A DNA stretch of 64,000 bases from assembly GCF_007859765.1 (NCBI RefSeq), contig NZ_SIHJ01000002.1, positions 186,001-250,000 on the forward strand. The letters run 5' to 3'. Source of the stretch: Posidoniimonas corsicana. GTDB taxonomy: Bacteria > Planctomycetota > Planctomycetia > Pirellulales > Lacipirellulaceae. Positions 36,213-43,885 of the stretch are shown one piece after another. The first letter of the stretch is position 1. Every line of letters starts with the position of its first letter. Both the position numbers and the translations under genes were made by a program. The notes beneath the pieces were generated by a model. The model was not told the origin of the DNA. It made no database searches and saw nothing but the letters and a program-made list of their open reading frames with translations.

Positions 36213-38120
36213 CTAGTTCAGCCAGAAGCTGAAGTACAGGTACATGCCGCCCACGCACAGCAGAATCAGGCCGGCCAGCAGCTTGTTGCCCCAGTCCCAG
36301 CTGCCGGAGATCTCGTCCTCGGCCAGCTCGTGGATCGAGCCGTAGGTCAGGCCACGGGTCTTCTCTTCGGCTGGCGGCGCGGTGATCAGCGAGACCCCGA
36401 TCATCACCAAGATGCTGATCAGCATCAGCACACCCGTGGCGTACAGGAAGTTGAAGTCGCCGATCGCGGCCAGCAGTGCCGGGTCGTGGATCTTGCCCTC
36501 GCCGGCGCCGTACATCGCCTGCACGGTCAGCTTAAACATGCCAAGCACGAAGCCGATGGCCAGGGCCGCCGTGGCGCCGGCGGCGTTCATCCGCGGCCAG
36601 AACAAGCCCAGCAGGAACACCGCGGTGATCGGCGGCGCCAGGTAGCCCTGCACGCTCTGCAGGTACTGGTACAGCCCGCCGCCGGCGATCGCCTTCATGA
36701 CCGGGATCCAGATGATGCCGGCGCCCACCACCACGGTGGTCGCCACGCGGCCGACCGTCAGCAGGTGGCTCTGCGACATGCCGGGGCGGATCTTCTCGTA
36801 GACGTCCACCGTGAACAGCGCGGCGCTGGAGTTGAACAGCGACGCCAGCGAGCTCATCAGCGCCGACAGCAGGCACGCCACGATCAGGCCGCGGATGCCC
36901 GGTGGCAGGAGCTGCGACACCAGCGACGGGAACACCTGGTCGCCGTCGATATCAAAGACGTATTCGCCCGCTTCGTTCTTCACCAGCTTGCGGGGGATGA
37001 AGAAGCCGGGAGTGGCTCCCTCGGCCTCGGCCAGGTTGGCGTCGCGGAGCAACACGTTGGCGTCGGCTACCGACTTGGCGCGTTCCTCCGGCGACGAATC
37101 CTGCGCGAAGGTGGCCGCCAGGGCCGGGTCTTCCATGCCGCGGTTAAACTCCTTGTCGAGAGTCCAGCCGATCATGCCCGGGATCAGGAAGATCAGCACC
37201 GGCCACACCTTCAGCAGGCCGCCGAACAAGGCGCCACGCCGGGCGGTGGCGAGGTCCTTGGCGGCCAGCGTCCGCTGCACGATGTACTGGTCGGTACACC
37301 AGTACCAGATGCCGATAATCGGCGACGCGATCAGCACGCCGAGCCACGGGAAGTCGGGGTCGGACAGCGGACGCCACAGCGCAAACTGCACGGCGTTCTC
37401 ACCGGCCTCGTTGACCAGCTCGCCCCAGCCCGCCGTCACGCCGGCGTCGCCGCCAAGGCGGCCGAGGCCGATGTACGTGATCACAAACGAGCCGAACAGG
37501 ATGATCACCGCCTGCGGCGTGGCGGTCGCCATGATGGCCCGCATGCCGCCGAACACCGTGTACAAGCCGGTCAGGATGACGGTCGAGAAGGCGCCGATCC
37601 AGAACGCGTCGAGGTACACAAAGCCGAGGTCGAGGTTGATCTCCGGCAGCAGCGCCTTGAACACGATGGCGCCGGCGTACACGGTGACGCTCACCTTGGT
37701 GAAGATGTACGCCACCAGCGAAACCAGCGACAGCAGCAGACGCGTCGTGGCGTTGAAGCGTTTCTCGAGGAACTCTGGGATCGTCTGCACGCCCGACTTG
37801 TAATAAAACGGCACGAAGATGCCCGCAAGCAGGATCAGCACCCACGCGTGCAGCTCCCAGTGGGCCATCGCCATGCCGGTCGCGGCGCCCTGCCCCGCCA
37901 GGCCGACGATGTGCTCCGAGCCGATGTTCGACGTGAAGATCGACGCCCCGATCACCACCCAGCCGGCGTTACGGCCCGCCAGGAAGAAGTCGTCGGTGTC
38001 CTGCTGGTTCCGCCCGTACCACCAGGCCACAAACCCGATGATGGCGAAGTAAACGCCGATGACGCCCCAGTCGAGCGGCTCCATCGCGGCGAGCGTAATC
38101 CAGTTCAGGTTCGTCAGCAT
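36213..38120 (-). CDS. sodium:solute symporter (SSS family)
   Basis: 635-aa integral membrane transporter with 13-15 predicted helices. SGLT-type signatures: FFLAGRNAGWVVIGASIFTS (about 45-64), NIGSEHIVGLAGQGAATGMA, TIPEFLEKRFNATTRLLLS, GGMRAIMATATPQAVIILFG, WYWCTDQYIVQRTLAAKDLA, and LSALMSSLASLFNSSAALFT with a helix after. These fit sugar or inositol-type Na+ symporters in this family; substrate not determinable. A soluble loop at about 325-400 is longer than usual. The ATG at 38120 is used, with an alternative at 38084 (MEPLDWGV). No operon partner. Confidence 0.92.
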   Translation of the reverse strand: MLTNLNWITLAAMEPLDWGVIGVYFAIIGFVAWWYGRNQQDTDDFFLAGRNAGWVVIGASIFTSNIGSEHIVGLAGQGAATGMAMAHWELHAWVLILLAGIFVPFYYKSGVQTIPEFLEKRFNATTRLLLSLVSLVAYIFTKVSVTVYAGAIVFKALLPEINLDLGFVYLDAFWIGAFSTVILTGLYTVFGGMRAIMATATPQAVIILFGSFVITYIGLGRLGGDAGVTAGWGELVNEAGENAVQFALWRPLSDPDFPWLGVLIASPIIGIWYWCTDQYIVQRTLAAKDLATARRGALFGGLLKVWPVLIFLIPGMIGWTLDKEFNRGMEDPALAATFAQDSSPEERAKSVADANVLLRDANLAEAEGATPGFFIPRKLVKNEAGEYVFDIDGDQVFPSLVSQLLPPGIRGLIVACLLSALMSSLASLFNSSAALFTVDVYEKIRPGMSQSHLLTVGRVATTVVVGAGIIWIPVMKAIAGGGLYQYLQSVQGYLAPPITAVFLLGLFWPRMNAAGATAALAIGFVLGMFKLTVQAMYGAGEGKIHDPALLAAIGDFNFLYATGVLMLISILVMIGVSLITAPPAEEKTRGLTYGSIHELAEDEISGSWDWGNKLLAGLILLCVGGMYLYFSFWLN

Positions 38121-38534
38121 TGCTTAAGGGGCCCAGAGGCCCTGTTGGAGAAGAGAAAGAGAAAAAGTCCGCCCGTCGGATTTCACATTCTGATTTAGCT
38201 TTCCGACAAAGTCTACCCCGCGGCGAGCATAATCTTGGTCAAAGCCCGACCACCCGCGGGTGGCCAGATACTAAGCCCCGGCCCGACCGAACACAAGCAG
38301 ATCGGACGGCCGTTGGTCGCAGACGCACGGCCCATCGGAACGCGCCTGAGAAGACATGCCGGTCAGAGGGTCTGCGACCACGTCCCGAGCGATCGCTCTT
38401 TTCACTCACGCAGGCGAAAACGAATCTGCGCTAGTAATGCACGCCGTTTCGTCCCCGTCCATCAGCTGCCATGAGTGTTCCCTCTACGACCGCCCAAACG
38501 CCGGAACTGCACTGCGTTGGTTCCGGCCTACAAC
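38121..38534. other. 414-bp non-coding gap
   Basis: Between the transporter start and the stop of the radical SAM gene. No convincing gene, hairpin or tRNA seen. It likely contains the transporter promoter (upstream of 38120). The short plus-strand frames here are unconvincing. Confidence 0.4.
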
Positions 38535-40016
38535 CTACGGGTTGGCGACGTTTAGTTTCTTGTTCAGTGGCGGTAGCGGTACGTGCCCCTCACGGTAGAG
38601 GACGTTGTACGCGCTGAACGGGATCAGGTGGCCGGAGGGCAGCACAAAGTGGACGCAGCTCTTCATCAGCTGCCGCACGTCGAAGTTGTACGCGTCCATG
38701 AACGAGGTGGTGGTGATGCGGAACATGTCGGCCGGGGTGAGCCGTTCGGTCATCGCCCGCTCGAAGAACTCCGCTGCTACGCGCTGTCCCCCAACCTGTC
38801 CTAACTGGATCAGGTCGTGATCACCGGCCCCCCCAAGCTCCACCGGCCCACAACCGCAGCCTTCGCCGCAGGTCAGCCGGCTCATCACCTGCTCGATCAG
38901 CTGCTTCGCCCGCGGGCGGGTGAAGGTGATGCCGCCGGACAGCAGGTCAAGGTTGCGGTCGATATCCACGAACCTTGCGAGCGGCGTGACCTGCTGGCCG
39001 TCGCGGTAGCCGTACGCGAGCGTGTGCGCGTTGGGGTGCGCGCACGGCAGCGGCGTGAAGTCGTCGGCACGCCAGACATCGCCGCACTGATCCTCCAGCG
39101 CGCGCAACACATCGGGGAACGTGACGCGGTCCTCCAGGTCCTCCGGCAAGAAGTGTCGCCCGGTGTAGCAGGCGGGCTGAAAGCTCACACCAGAGACCGT
39201 GGGCCGCTGCATGCCGTAGCGGACGATCGGACCTACTTGATCCACGTTCACGCCCGCCTGCAGCGTGGCGACCAGGATCACGTTCAGCCCGACGGCGGCG
39301 CACGCTTCGACCGCCTGGTGCTTGATGTCCAGCAGGGACGAGCCCCCAGCAGACGGATCCCGCAGCGACGCGTAGTTCGACTCCTCCAGGCCATCAAACT
39401 GCAGGTAGACCTCCACCCGGTGTCGCTGCTCCGCCAGCCGCTCGGCGAACGCGCGGTCCCGCGCCAGCCGCAGGCCGTTGGTGTTGATCATCACGTAGTC
39501 GATCGGCTGGCTGCACGCGTAGTCGTAGATATCAAAGAAGTGAGGGTGGATCGTCGGCTCGCCGCCGGAGAGCTGCAGGATCTCCGGCCGGCCCTCGGCG
39601 GCCACCAGGTGGTCGATCGCCGCGCGGCACTCGTCGACCGTCAGGTGCTTGCCGCCGGGCCCGCTCGACGCGAAGCAGATGGGGCACTCCAGGTTGCAGG
39701 TGGAGGTGATCTCCAGCAGCCCCAGGCAGGTGTGCTGCTCGTGCTCGGTGCACAGGCCGCAGTCGTAGGGGCAGCCGCGGTCGGGTTCGACGGCCATCAC
39801 GTGCGGCTGCCGCGCCGGGGTGTGGTAGCCCGGCTTGTCGAACCAGCGGCTGTCGGAGCAGACAAAGTCCTCCCGGTCGCCATGCTCCGGGCAGCGTTTG
39901 CGGAAGTACACCCGGCCCCGCCGATCAATAATCTTCGCCGGAACAAGCCGGAGGCACTCCGGGCAGAGGCTCTGCGTGGCGCCAAGGAACGTGTAGTCGC
40001 GGAACGGGAGCGTCAT
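38535..40016 (-). CDS. radical SAM protein of the Tes/MJ0619-like family
   Basis: 493-aa radical SAM enzyme. A rubredoxin-like Cys4 (C18, C21, C42, C53 in SLCPECLR and RCPEHG), a second cluster at GCPYDCGLCTEHEQHTC (C82, C86, C89, C97), the AdoMet site C107-NLE-C111-PI-C114 (CNLECPICFASSG), GGEPTIHP (151-158), and a C-terminal CGEGCGCG. This arrangement is that of archaeal tetraether lipid synthase (Tes) and the MJ0619-type family, which act on lipids or pterins. Reaction here is unknown. The ATG at 40016 (MTLPFRDY) overlaps the previous stop as ATGA, so translation is coupled; an ATG six codons upstream is possible. About 490 residues fits the family. Confidence 0.85.
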   Translation of the reverse strand: MTLPFRDYTFLGATQSLCPECLRLVPAKIIDRRGRVYFRKRCPEHGDREDFVCSDSRWFDKPGYHTPARQPHVMAVEPDRGCPYDCGLCTEHEQHTCLGLLEITSTCNLECPICFASSGPGGKHLTVDECRAAIDHLVAAEGRPEILQLSGGEPTIHPHFFDIYDYACSQPIDYVMINTNGLRLARDRAFAERLAEQRHRVEVYLQFDGLEESNYASLRDPSAGGSSLLDIKHQAVEACAAVGLNVILVATLQAGVNVDQVGPIVRYGMQRPTVSGVSFQPACYTGRHFLPEDLEDRVTFPDVLRALEDQCGDVWRADDFTPLPCAHPNAHTLAYGYRDGQQVTPLARFVDIDRNLDLLSGGITFTRPRAKQLIEQVMSRLTCGEGCGCGPVELGGAGDHDLIQLGQVGGQRVAAEFFERAMTERLTPADMFRITTTSFMDAYNFDVRQLMKSCVHFVLPSGHLIPFSAYNVLYREGHVPLPPLNKKLNVANP

Positions 40017-40327
40017 TTCATGTCCTTTCGCCAAAGCAGGCGTCTACCGAGTCGCCAAGCCACGATTCCGGCGGCTGCCAACCCACACAATGCGGCAAGC
40101 GGGTAAATCACCCATCCGCCCTCGCCAAACAACGGCCGCAGCCACTCCGGCCCGTTCAGCGCCGCGGCGACGCCGCCAAGACAAACCGACACGCAGCAGA
40201 TCACGAACGATACCCCCACGGCGCCGGCGACCAGCAGGAACGTCAGAAACTGCCAGAGCAAACCGACCTGCCTCACCGGAGGCTTCGACCGCGGGGACTC
40301 GTACGGGTTCTCGTTGTGCTCAGCCAC
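40013..40327 (-). CDS. NPYxSP small membrane protein (paralogue 1), 104 aa
   Basis: Begins MAEHNENPYESPRSK: the NPYESP motif at residues 7-12 precedes two to three membrane helices (about 20-50, 70-93). Cysteine-containing first helix (SFVICCVSVCLGG), as in its relatives upstream. Ends in a basic tail (RRLLWRKDMK). The stop overlaps the radical SAM start (ATGA), so it is translated with it. Function unknown. Part of a tandem family at 40.0-42.6 kb. Confidence 0.78.
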   Translation of the reverse strand: MAEHNENPYESPRSKPPVRQVGLLWQFLTFLLVAGAVGVSFVICCVSVCLGGVAAALNGPEWLRPLFGEGGWVIYPLAALCGLAAAGIVAWRLGRRLLWRKDMK

Positions 40328-40368
40328 TGCGAGTCACCCGCTCCCCACCCGCGACGATTCCGTCAACG

Positions 40369-40686
40369 TCATCGATCCCTGCTCCACTTCACCCATTTGC
40401 GGTAGAGCACCCGCGCAACCAAGACTGCTACGACAATGCCAACCAGCACGGAAAAACCGACCATCAGCCACAGGCCCGTATCTGTGAGGCGCCGGTTAGT
40501 GCCTGGCCCGTAAAACCCGAGGTAGAGCCCTCCGTAGCAGATGGTGTTAAAGCAGATCCGCGTGGACACCACGGCAACAACAGCCGCGACTACCCCCACG
40601 ACGCACCTGCCAATCAGCCCGAACCGGTAGATTGGCGGCACACTCGCCCGCGGCGACTCGTACGGGTTGGGTTCTTGCTCGTCCAC
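40369..40686 (-). CDS. NPYxSP small membrane protein (paralogue 2), 105 aa
   Basis: GTG at 40686 gives MDEQEPNPYESPRASV; NPYESP is again at residues 7-12. GGGAG ribosome site upstream. Two or more helices (about 25-55 and 70-95). The frame is open 17 codons further (to an ATG at 40737), but a start putting the motif at residue 7 matches its relatives. Ends KWVKWSRDR. It starts 42 bp before the paralogue-1 start and lies on the same strand. Confidence 0.75.
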   Translation of the reverse strand: MDEQEPNPYESPRASVPPIYRFGLIGRCVVGVVAAVVAVVSTRICFNTICYGGLYLGFYGPGTNRRLTDTGLWLMVGFSVLVGIVVAVLVARVLYRKWVKWSRDR

Positions 40687-40776
40687 GCTGCAGGGGACTC
40701 CCTCGCGACATCGTCGATCAGGGCGTGTGTGCGGCAATCTACAACGGAGATTCTAACAAATCAGAGCTGCCGACGT

Positions 40777-41064
40777 TCATCGCCTTCGCCAGACTGCTCG
40801 AGCAGCAAAGTAGGCGGCGAGGAAACCGCTGATGACCGCCGGCCCAGCGGCAATCAATGCGACCAGGTAGTTGGCGTTGCCGGGACTGCTTGTCATCGCG
40901 ATTGGAACCTAAGCAACCGGGATACAGGTCACGCAGAACGCAACTACCCCCGCTGCAATCGAGAGTGGCAACGCCACCCAAACGCCAAGCCGTCGCGCGG
41001 CCCGTTGTGCGGGCGTGGGCTTGGACTGGGGCGATTTGTACGGGTTGTCATTCCGTCGGCTCAC
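40777..41064 (-). pseudogene. NPYxSP paralogue interrupted by an in-frame TAG
   Basis: GTG at 41064 (overlapping the previous stop as GTGA) gives MSRRNDNPYKSPQSKPTPAQ, RAARRLGVWVALPLSIAAGV and AFCVTCIPVA, then TAG (40909-40911), then the same frame continues VPIAMTSSPGNANYLVALIA and ends ARAVWRRR with TGA at 40777. So the frame has one internal stop exactly where its relatives continue into PTAFVAYG-type sequence. A 51-residue truncated product with one helix could be made. An internal ATG at 40896 could restart the second half. Either recent inactivation or a split gene; a sequencing error must be excluded. Confidence 0.75.
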
Positions 41065-41387
41065 AATTGCTCAGATTCCCTATCAACCGGCCGCCGGGCG
41101 GCGGACCACACCGCGAAGCCGGCCACCGCCCCAACCACCCCGCCGAATACCCACGCCGCCCACATCAAGACTTCGCCCTGAGTCGTTAAGGGCGCCGCTT
41201 CGCCCTGATAGCCAACGCCAAAACCAACAAAGCCGATCGGAAAGCACGTGCAGCAGAACGCCGCCCCGGCCGCCACAATCACCAGCGGGACCGCGGCCAC
41301 GAGGCTCATACGCCGCGCCACCCGGTGCACGGGCGATGGCTCGCTTTGCGGCGGCTCATATGGGTTGCCTTGGTGATCGACTGTCAC
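41061..41387 (-). CDS. NPYxSP small membrane protein (paralogue 4), 108 aa
   Basis: GTG at 41387 gives MTVDHQGNPYEPPQSEPSP with the motif at residues 8-13 (NPYEPP, a variant). Helices: about 30-60, with the block FCCTCFPIGFVGFG, and about 78-98 (VLMWAAWVFGGVVGAVAGFA). It aligns with the interrupted paralogue and with paralogue 5 over the RxARR, PL and FCxxC-P blocks. GAGG upstream is a modest ribosome site. It ends 4 bp inside the following start (GTGA). Confidence 0.75.
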   Translation of the reverse strand: MTVDHQGNPYEPPQSEPSPVHRVARRMSLVAAVPLVIVAAGAAFCCTCFPIGFVGFGVGYQGEAAPLTTQGEVLMWAAWVFGGVVGAVAGFAVWSAARRPVDRESEQL

Positions 41388-41401
41388 TCGTCGAAGCCTC
41401 G

Positions 41402-41719
41402 CTACTTCAACCGCCAAATCGCGCGGCCAACCAACACGGCGACGCCGATCCCCAACAACCACGGCAGCGCGATCAGCGGGTAGGCCAACCACGACCACGG
41501 CGACGATTCGTACGACACGCCGTAGGCCATCCCGTACGCCACGAACGCCGTTGGGTAGCAGGCCCCGCAGAAGGCGATGAGCGCGGCGACCAGGCTCAGC
41601 GGCGCCGCAAACCAGGCCCCAAGCCGACGCGCGGTCCGCTGCGCCGGCGACGGGTCTGCGCGGGGCGACTCGTACGGGTTGCTCCGTTGCTCGCGCGTCG
41701 ACTCGTCGTCTGGTCTCAT
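41402..41719 (-). CDS. NPYxSP small membrane protein (paralogue 5), 105 aa
   Basis: ATG at 41719 gives MRPDDESTREQRSNPYESPR, so the NPYESP motif is at residues 14-19, slightly further in than the others. Then RTARRLGAWFAAPLSLVAAL and FCGACYPTAFVAYGMAYG (first helix and loop) and a second helix (WLAYPLIALPWLLGIGVAVL). GAGG precedes the ATG by about 9 nt. 14 bp from the paralogue-4 start. Confidence 0.78.
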   Translation of the reverse strand: MRPDDESTREQRSNPYESPRADPSPAQRTARRLGAWFAAPLSLVAALIAFCGACYPTAFVAYGMAYGVSYESSPWSWLAYPLIALPWLLGIGVAVLVGRAIWRLK

Positions 41720-41787
41720 CGCCGGACCTCGCAGTGAGTCATCGGATTCATTGCCTTCAACGGCGTCGCGAGTTCTCTACCCGATCT

Positions 41788-42561
41788 CTAGCGATCGCTC
41801 TGTTTGCGTCGCCAGCGACAAGCGGCCACCCCGACTGCAATCCACGCCCCAATGATCGCCGTCGCAACGCTCACAGTAGACCAGGATCCCTCCGTATTAT
41901 CCATCACAGTAGCGACCAGCTGCCAAGAGGCTAACAACGCGGCTGGGATCGCAACGCACAACGCCAAGGCTTGCCAGGATGGTCCCTCCGGCGGCAGCAA
42001 CTCGCCTCGATCTTGAATCTCGTTCGAGGGAACCGGAAGTTCCCCAGCTACCCCGGGAGCGGGCGACGATGTAGCGTCTGGCGCCCGCTCGTCCTCGGAG
42101 CTAATTGCCCTGCGCCAGCGATGCCGGACCCACCGGCTACCAACCACCAAGGTGACCAACACCGTCCCCAGCCCTCCGCCGATTAGCACCAGCGGCGCAG
42201 CAGACGAGGAATTGGAGCAGGCCATGCCAACCGCCACTACGACCGACACAAACAACCCAAGTGCGGCGCCGCCAAGAATGACGGCGGTTACGATCGCAGA
42301 CCCAAAAAGCATCGCTACCTTCTGGCCACGCGATGTCGGAATGCCGCGGCGCCGCCGCTCATGAAAAACTCGCAGTGACCGCACTGCAACTGGAACGGCC
42401 AGCACGGTAGCGGCGATGCCAGCGCCACGTGAGTGCCACCATGCCCCAGCAACCACCACCGCCATCCCCAGCACTAGCAGCCAATCGAACGCCGCCAGGT
42501 CGTCCTCTGCATCTTCCTGACTGGCTGGAGACTGGTACGGGTTGTCGCTTGAATCCGACAC
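41788..42561 (-). CDS. larger NPYxSP membrane protein (paralogue 6), 257 aa
   Basis: GTG at 42561 gives MSDSSDNPYQSPASQED, motif at residues 7-12. The body is longer than its relatives: about five to six helices (about 25-60, 85-120, 125-140, 205-250) with an acidic linker (SSEDERAPDATSSPAPG, near 158-174). It looks like two membrane units joined. The ATG at 42612 is an alternative start but would push the motif to residue 24. First gene of the NPYxSP run; 68 bp before the paralogue-5 start. Confidence 0.72.
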   Translation of the reverse strand: MSDSSDNPYQSPASQEDAEDDLAAFDWLLVLGMAVVVAGAWWHSRGAGIAATVLAVPVAVRSLRVFHERRRRGIPTSRGQKVAMLFGSAIVTAVILGGAALGLFVSVVVAVGMACSNSSSAAPLVLIGGGLGTVLVTLVVGSRWVRHRWRRAISSEDERAPDATSSPAPGVAGELPVPSNEIQDRGELLPPEGPSWQALALCVAIPAALLASWQLVATVMDNTEGSWSTVSVATAIIGAWIAVGVAACRWRRKQSDR

Positions 42562-42643
42562 GCGTTTCACTGGGGCAGCGACTGAAAGATGTGTGGCCCA
42601 CTCCGCTCCCATTCGCGCGCTCGTCGAGCGTTGCGTAGCCGAT

Positions 42644-43627
42644 TCAGTCGTAGATCGGGCAGAACGTGTTGAAGAGGTCCTCGCAGAACGCGCCGGGGTC
42701 GTTGAAGCGGCGGTTCTCGTTGAGCGCCGTGATCCGCTGCATCTGGTCGGCGGACAGCTCGAAGTCGAACAACGCGATGTTCTCCTCCAGGCGGTCGAGG
42801 CTCGAAGTCTTGGGGATCACGGCCGTGCCGCGCTGCACGCCCCACCGCAGCAGCACCTGGGCCGGGGTCTTGCTGTGCCGGGCGGCGATCTCCTTGACCG
42901 TGCCGTGGGTCAGCAGCGACTCGTCCTCCGCGGCCCTGCCCGACGACACGTACGACGGCGCGCCCAGCGGGCTGAACCCGGTGACCGTGACGTCCCGCTC
43001 GCGGGCGAAGCGGACCAGCCGCTCCTGGGTCAGCAGCGGGTGCAGCTCGACCTGCAGCACGTCGGGCCGCACGCGGGCGTAGTTCAGCAGGTCGTGCAGC
43101 ATGGCCGTGCCGTAGTTGCAGACGCCGATGTGCTTGGCGAGCCCGGCGTCGACCAGCTCCTCCATCGCCCGCCAGGTCTCGTGCAGGGGCGTGGGGTCGA
43201 ACTCCATGGCCGGCTCGTCGGCGTTGGGCTCGAAGAACCAGCCGGGCGGGTACCGCTTCTCGAACGGCACGAACCGCAGCGAGATCGGGAAGTGGATCAA
43301 GTACAGGTCAAGGTAGTCGAGCCGCAGGTCGGAGAGCGTGCGCTCGATCGCCGGCCGCACGTTCTGCGGCGCGTGGTAGGTGTTCCACAGCTTGGAGGTG
43401 ACCCACAGGTCTTCCCGCCGGCACAGGCCGTCGGTGACGGCCTGCTCGAGCGCGGCGCCCGCCGCGGGCTCGTTGCCGTAGTCGCACGCGCTGTCGAAGT
43501 GGCGGTAACCGAGCTCGATCGCCCGGCGGGCAATCGGGCCGACCTTCTCGTTCTCAAGCTTCCAGAGCCCGAGCCCCAGGGACGGAAGCTCGCCGCCGCT
43601 TGCCGTGGTGAAGGTTTCAACCGCCAT
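42644..43627 (-). CDS. aldo/keto reductase
   Basis: 327-aa NADPH-dependent oxidoreductase, (beta/alpha)8 barrel. AKR catalytic residues: Asp and Tyr in RHFDSACDYGNE, Lys in WVTSKLWNTYH, His in YLIHFPISLRF; NADPH-binding IPKTSSLDRLEENI near residue 265. The KRYPPGWFF and FDPTPLHETWRAMEELVDAG region resembles xylose reductase-like AKRs. ATG at 43627 (MAVETFTTA) is chosen; upstream frame is Pro/Ser/Arg-rich. Substrate not determined. Follows the double-hairpin repeat and precedes the NPYxSP run by 83 bp. Confidence 0.92.
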   Translation of the reverse strand: MAVETFTTASGGELPSLGLGLWKLENEKVGPIARRAIELGYRHFDSACDYGNEPAAGAALEQAVTDGLCRREDLWVTSKLWNTYHAPQNVRPAIERTLSDLRLDYLDLYLIHFPISLRFVPFEKRYPPGWFFEPNADEPAMEFDPTPLHETWRAMEELVDAGLAKHIGVCNYGTAMLHDLLNYARVRPDVLQVELHPLLTQERLVRFARERDVTVTGFSPLGAPSYVSSGRAAEDESLLTHGTVKEIAARHSKTPAQVLLRWGVQRGTAVIPKTSSLDRLEENIALFDFELSADQMQRITALNENRRFNDPGAFCEDLFNTFCPIYD

Positions 43628-43767
43628 GACTCGTTCCGTGTGGTTGTAGTGCGAGGGAGCGTCGCTGCTGCTATTAGACCAGATCGGCGGCCGGGCACCA
43701 CTGCTCCGAGGCCGACACCTAGGCAAGAGTCCGACGCTGCCGCCACGCGCTGAGGCATCGCAGGCCA

Positions 43768-43848
43768 GTAGCCCCCGGCCCTGCCGGGGGATGAACCTGT
43801 CGCTGCGATTGGCTGCAAAGCAATCCCCCGGCAGAGCCGGGGGCTACG
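43768..43848. repeat. double-hairpin dispersed repeat, copy 2
   Basis: Arms gtagcccccggccctgccgg plus gggga (43768-43791) and tcccccggcagagccggggg plus ctac (43824-43847), separated by 32 nt. Each arm is a hairpin with the same sequence as copy 1 at 9816-9887; the spacer differs. It sits between the HemW-like gene end (43886) and the aldo/keto reductase start. Confidence 0.85.
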
Positions 43849-43885
43849 GGTCGAAGCGCGGGCGAACGCAATTGGCAGTACCCGA

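Noticed and set aside
40739-40981. 80-codon minus-strand frame over the interrupted NPYxSP gene
   Set aside because: Different frame from the paralogue; the translation is Arg/Cys/Ser-rich noise while the interrupted frame aligns with its neighbours.
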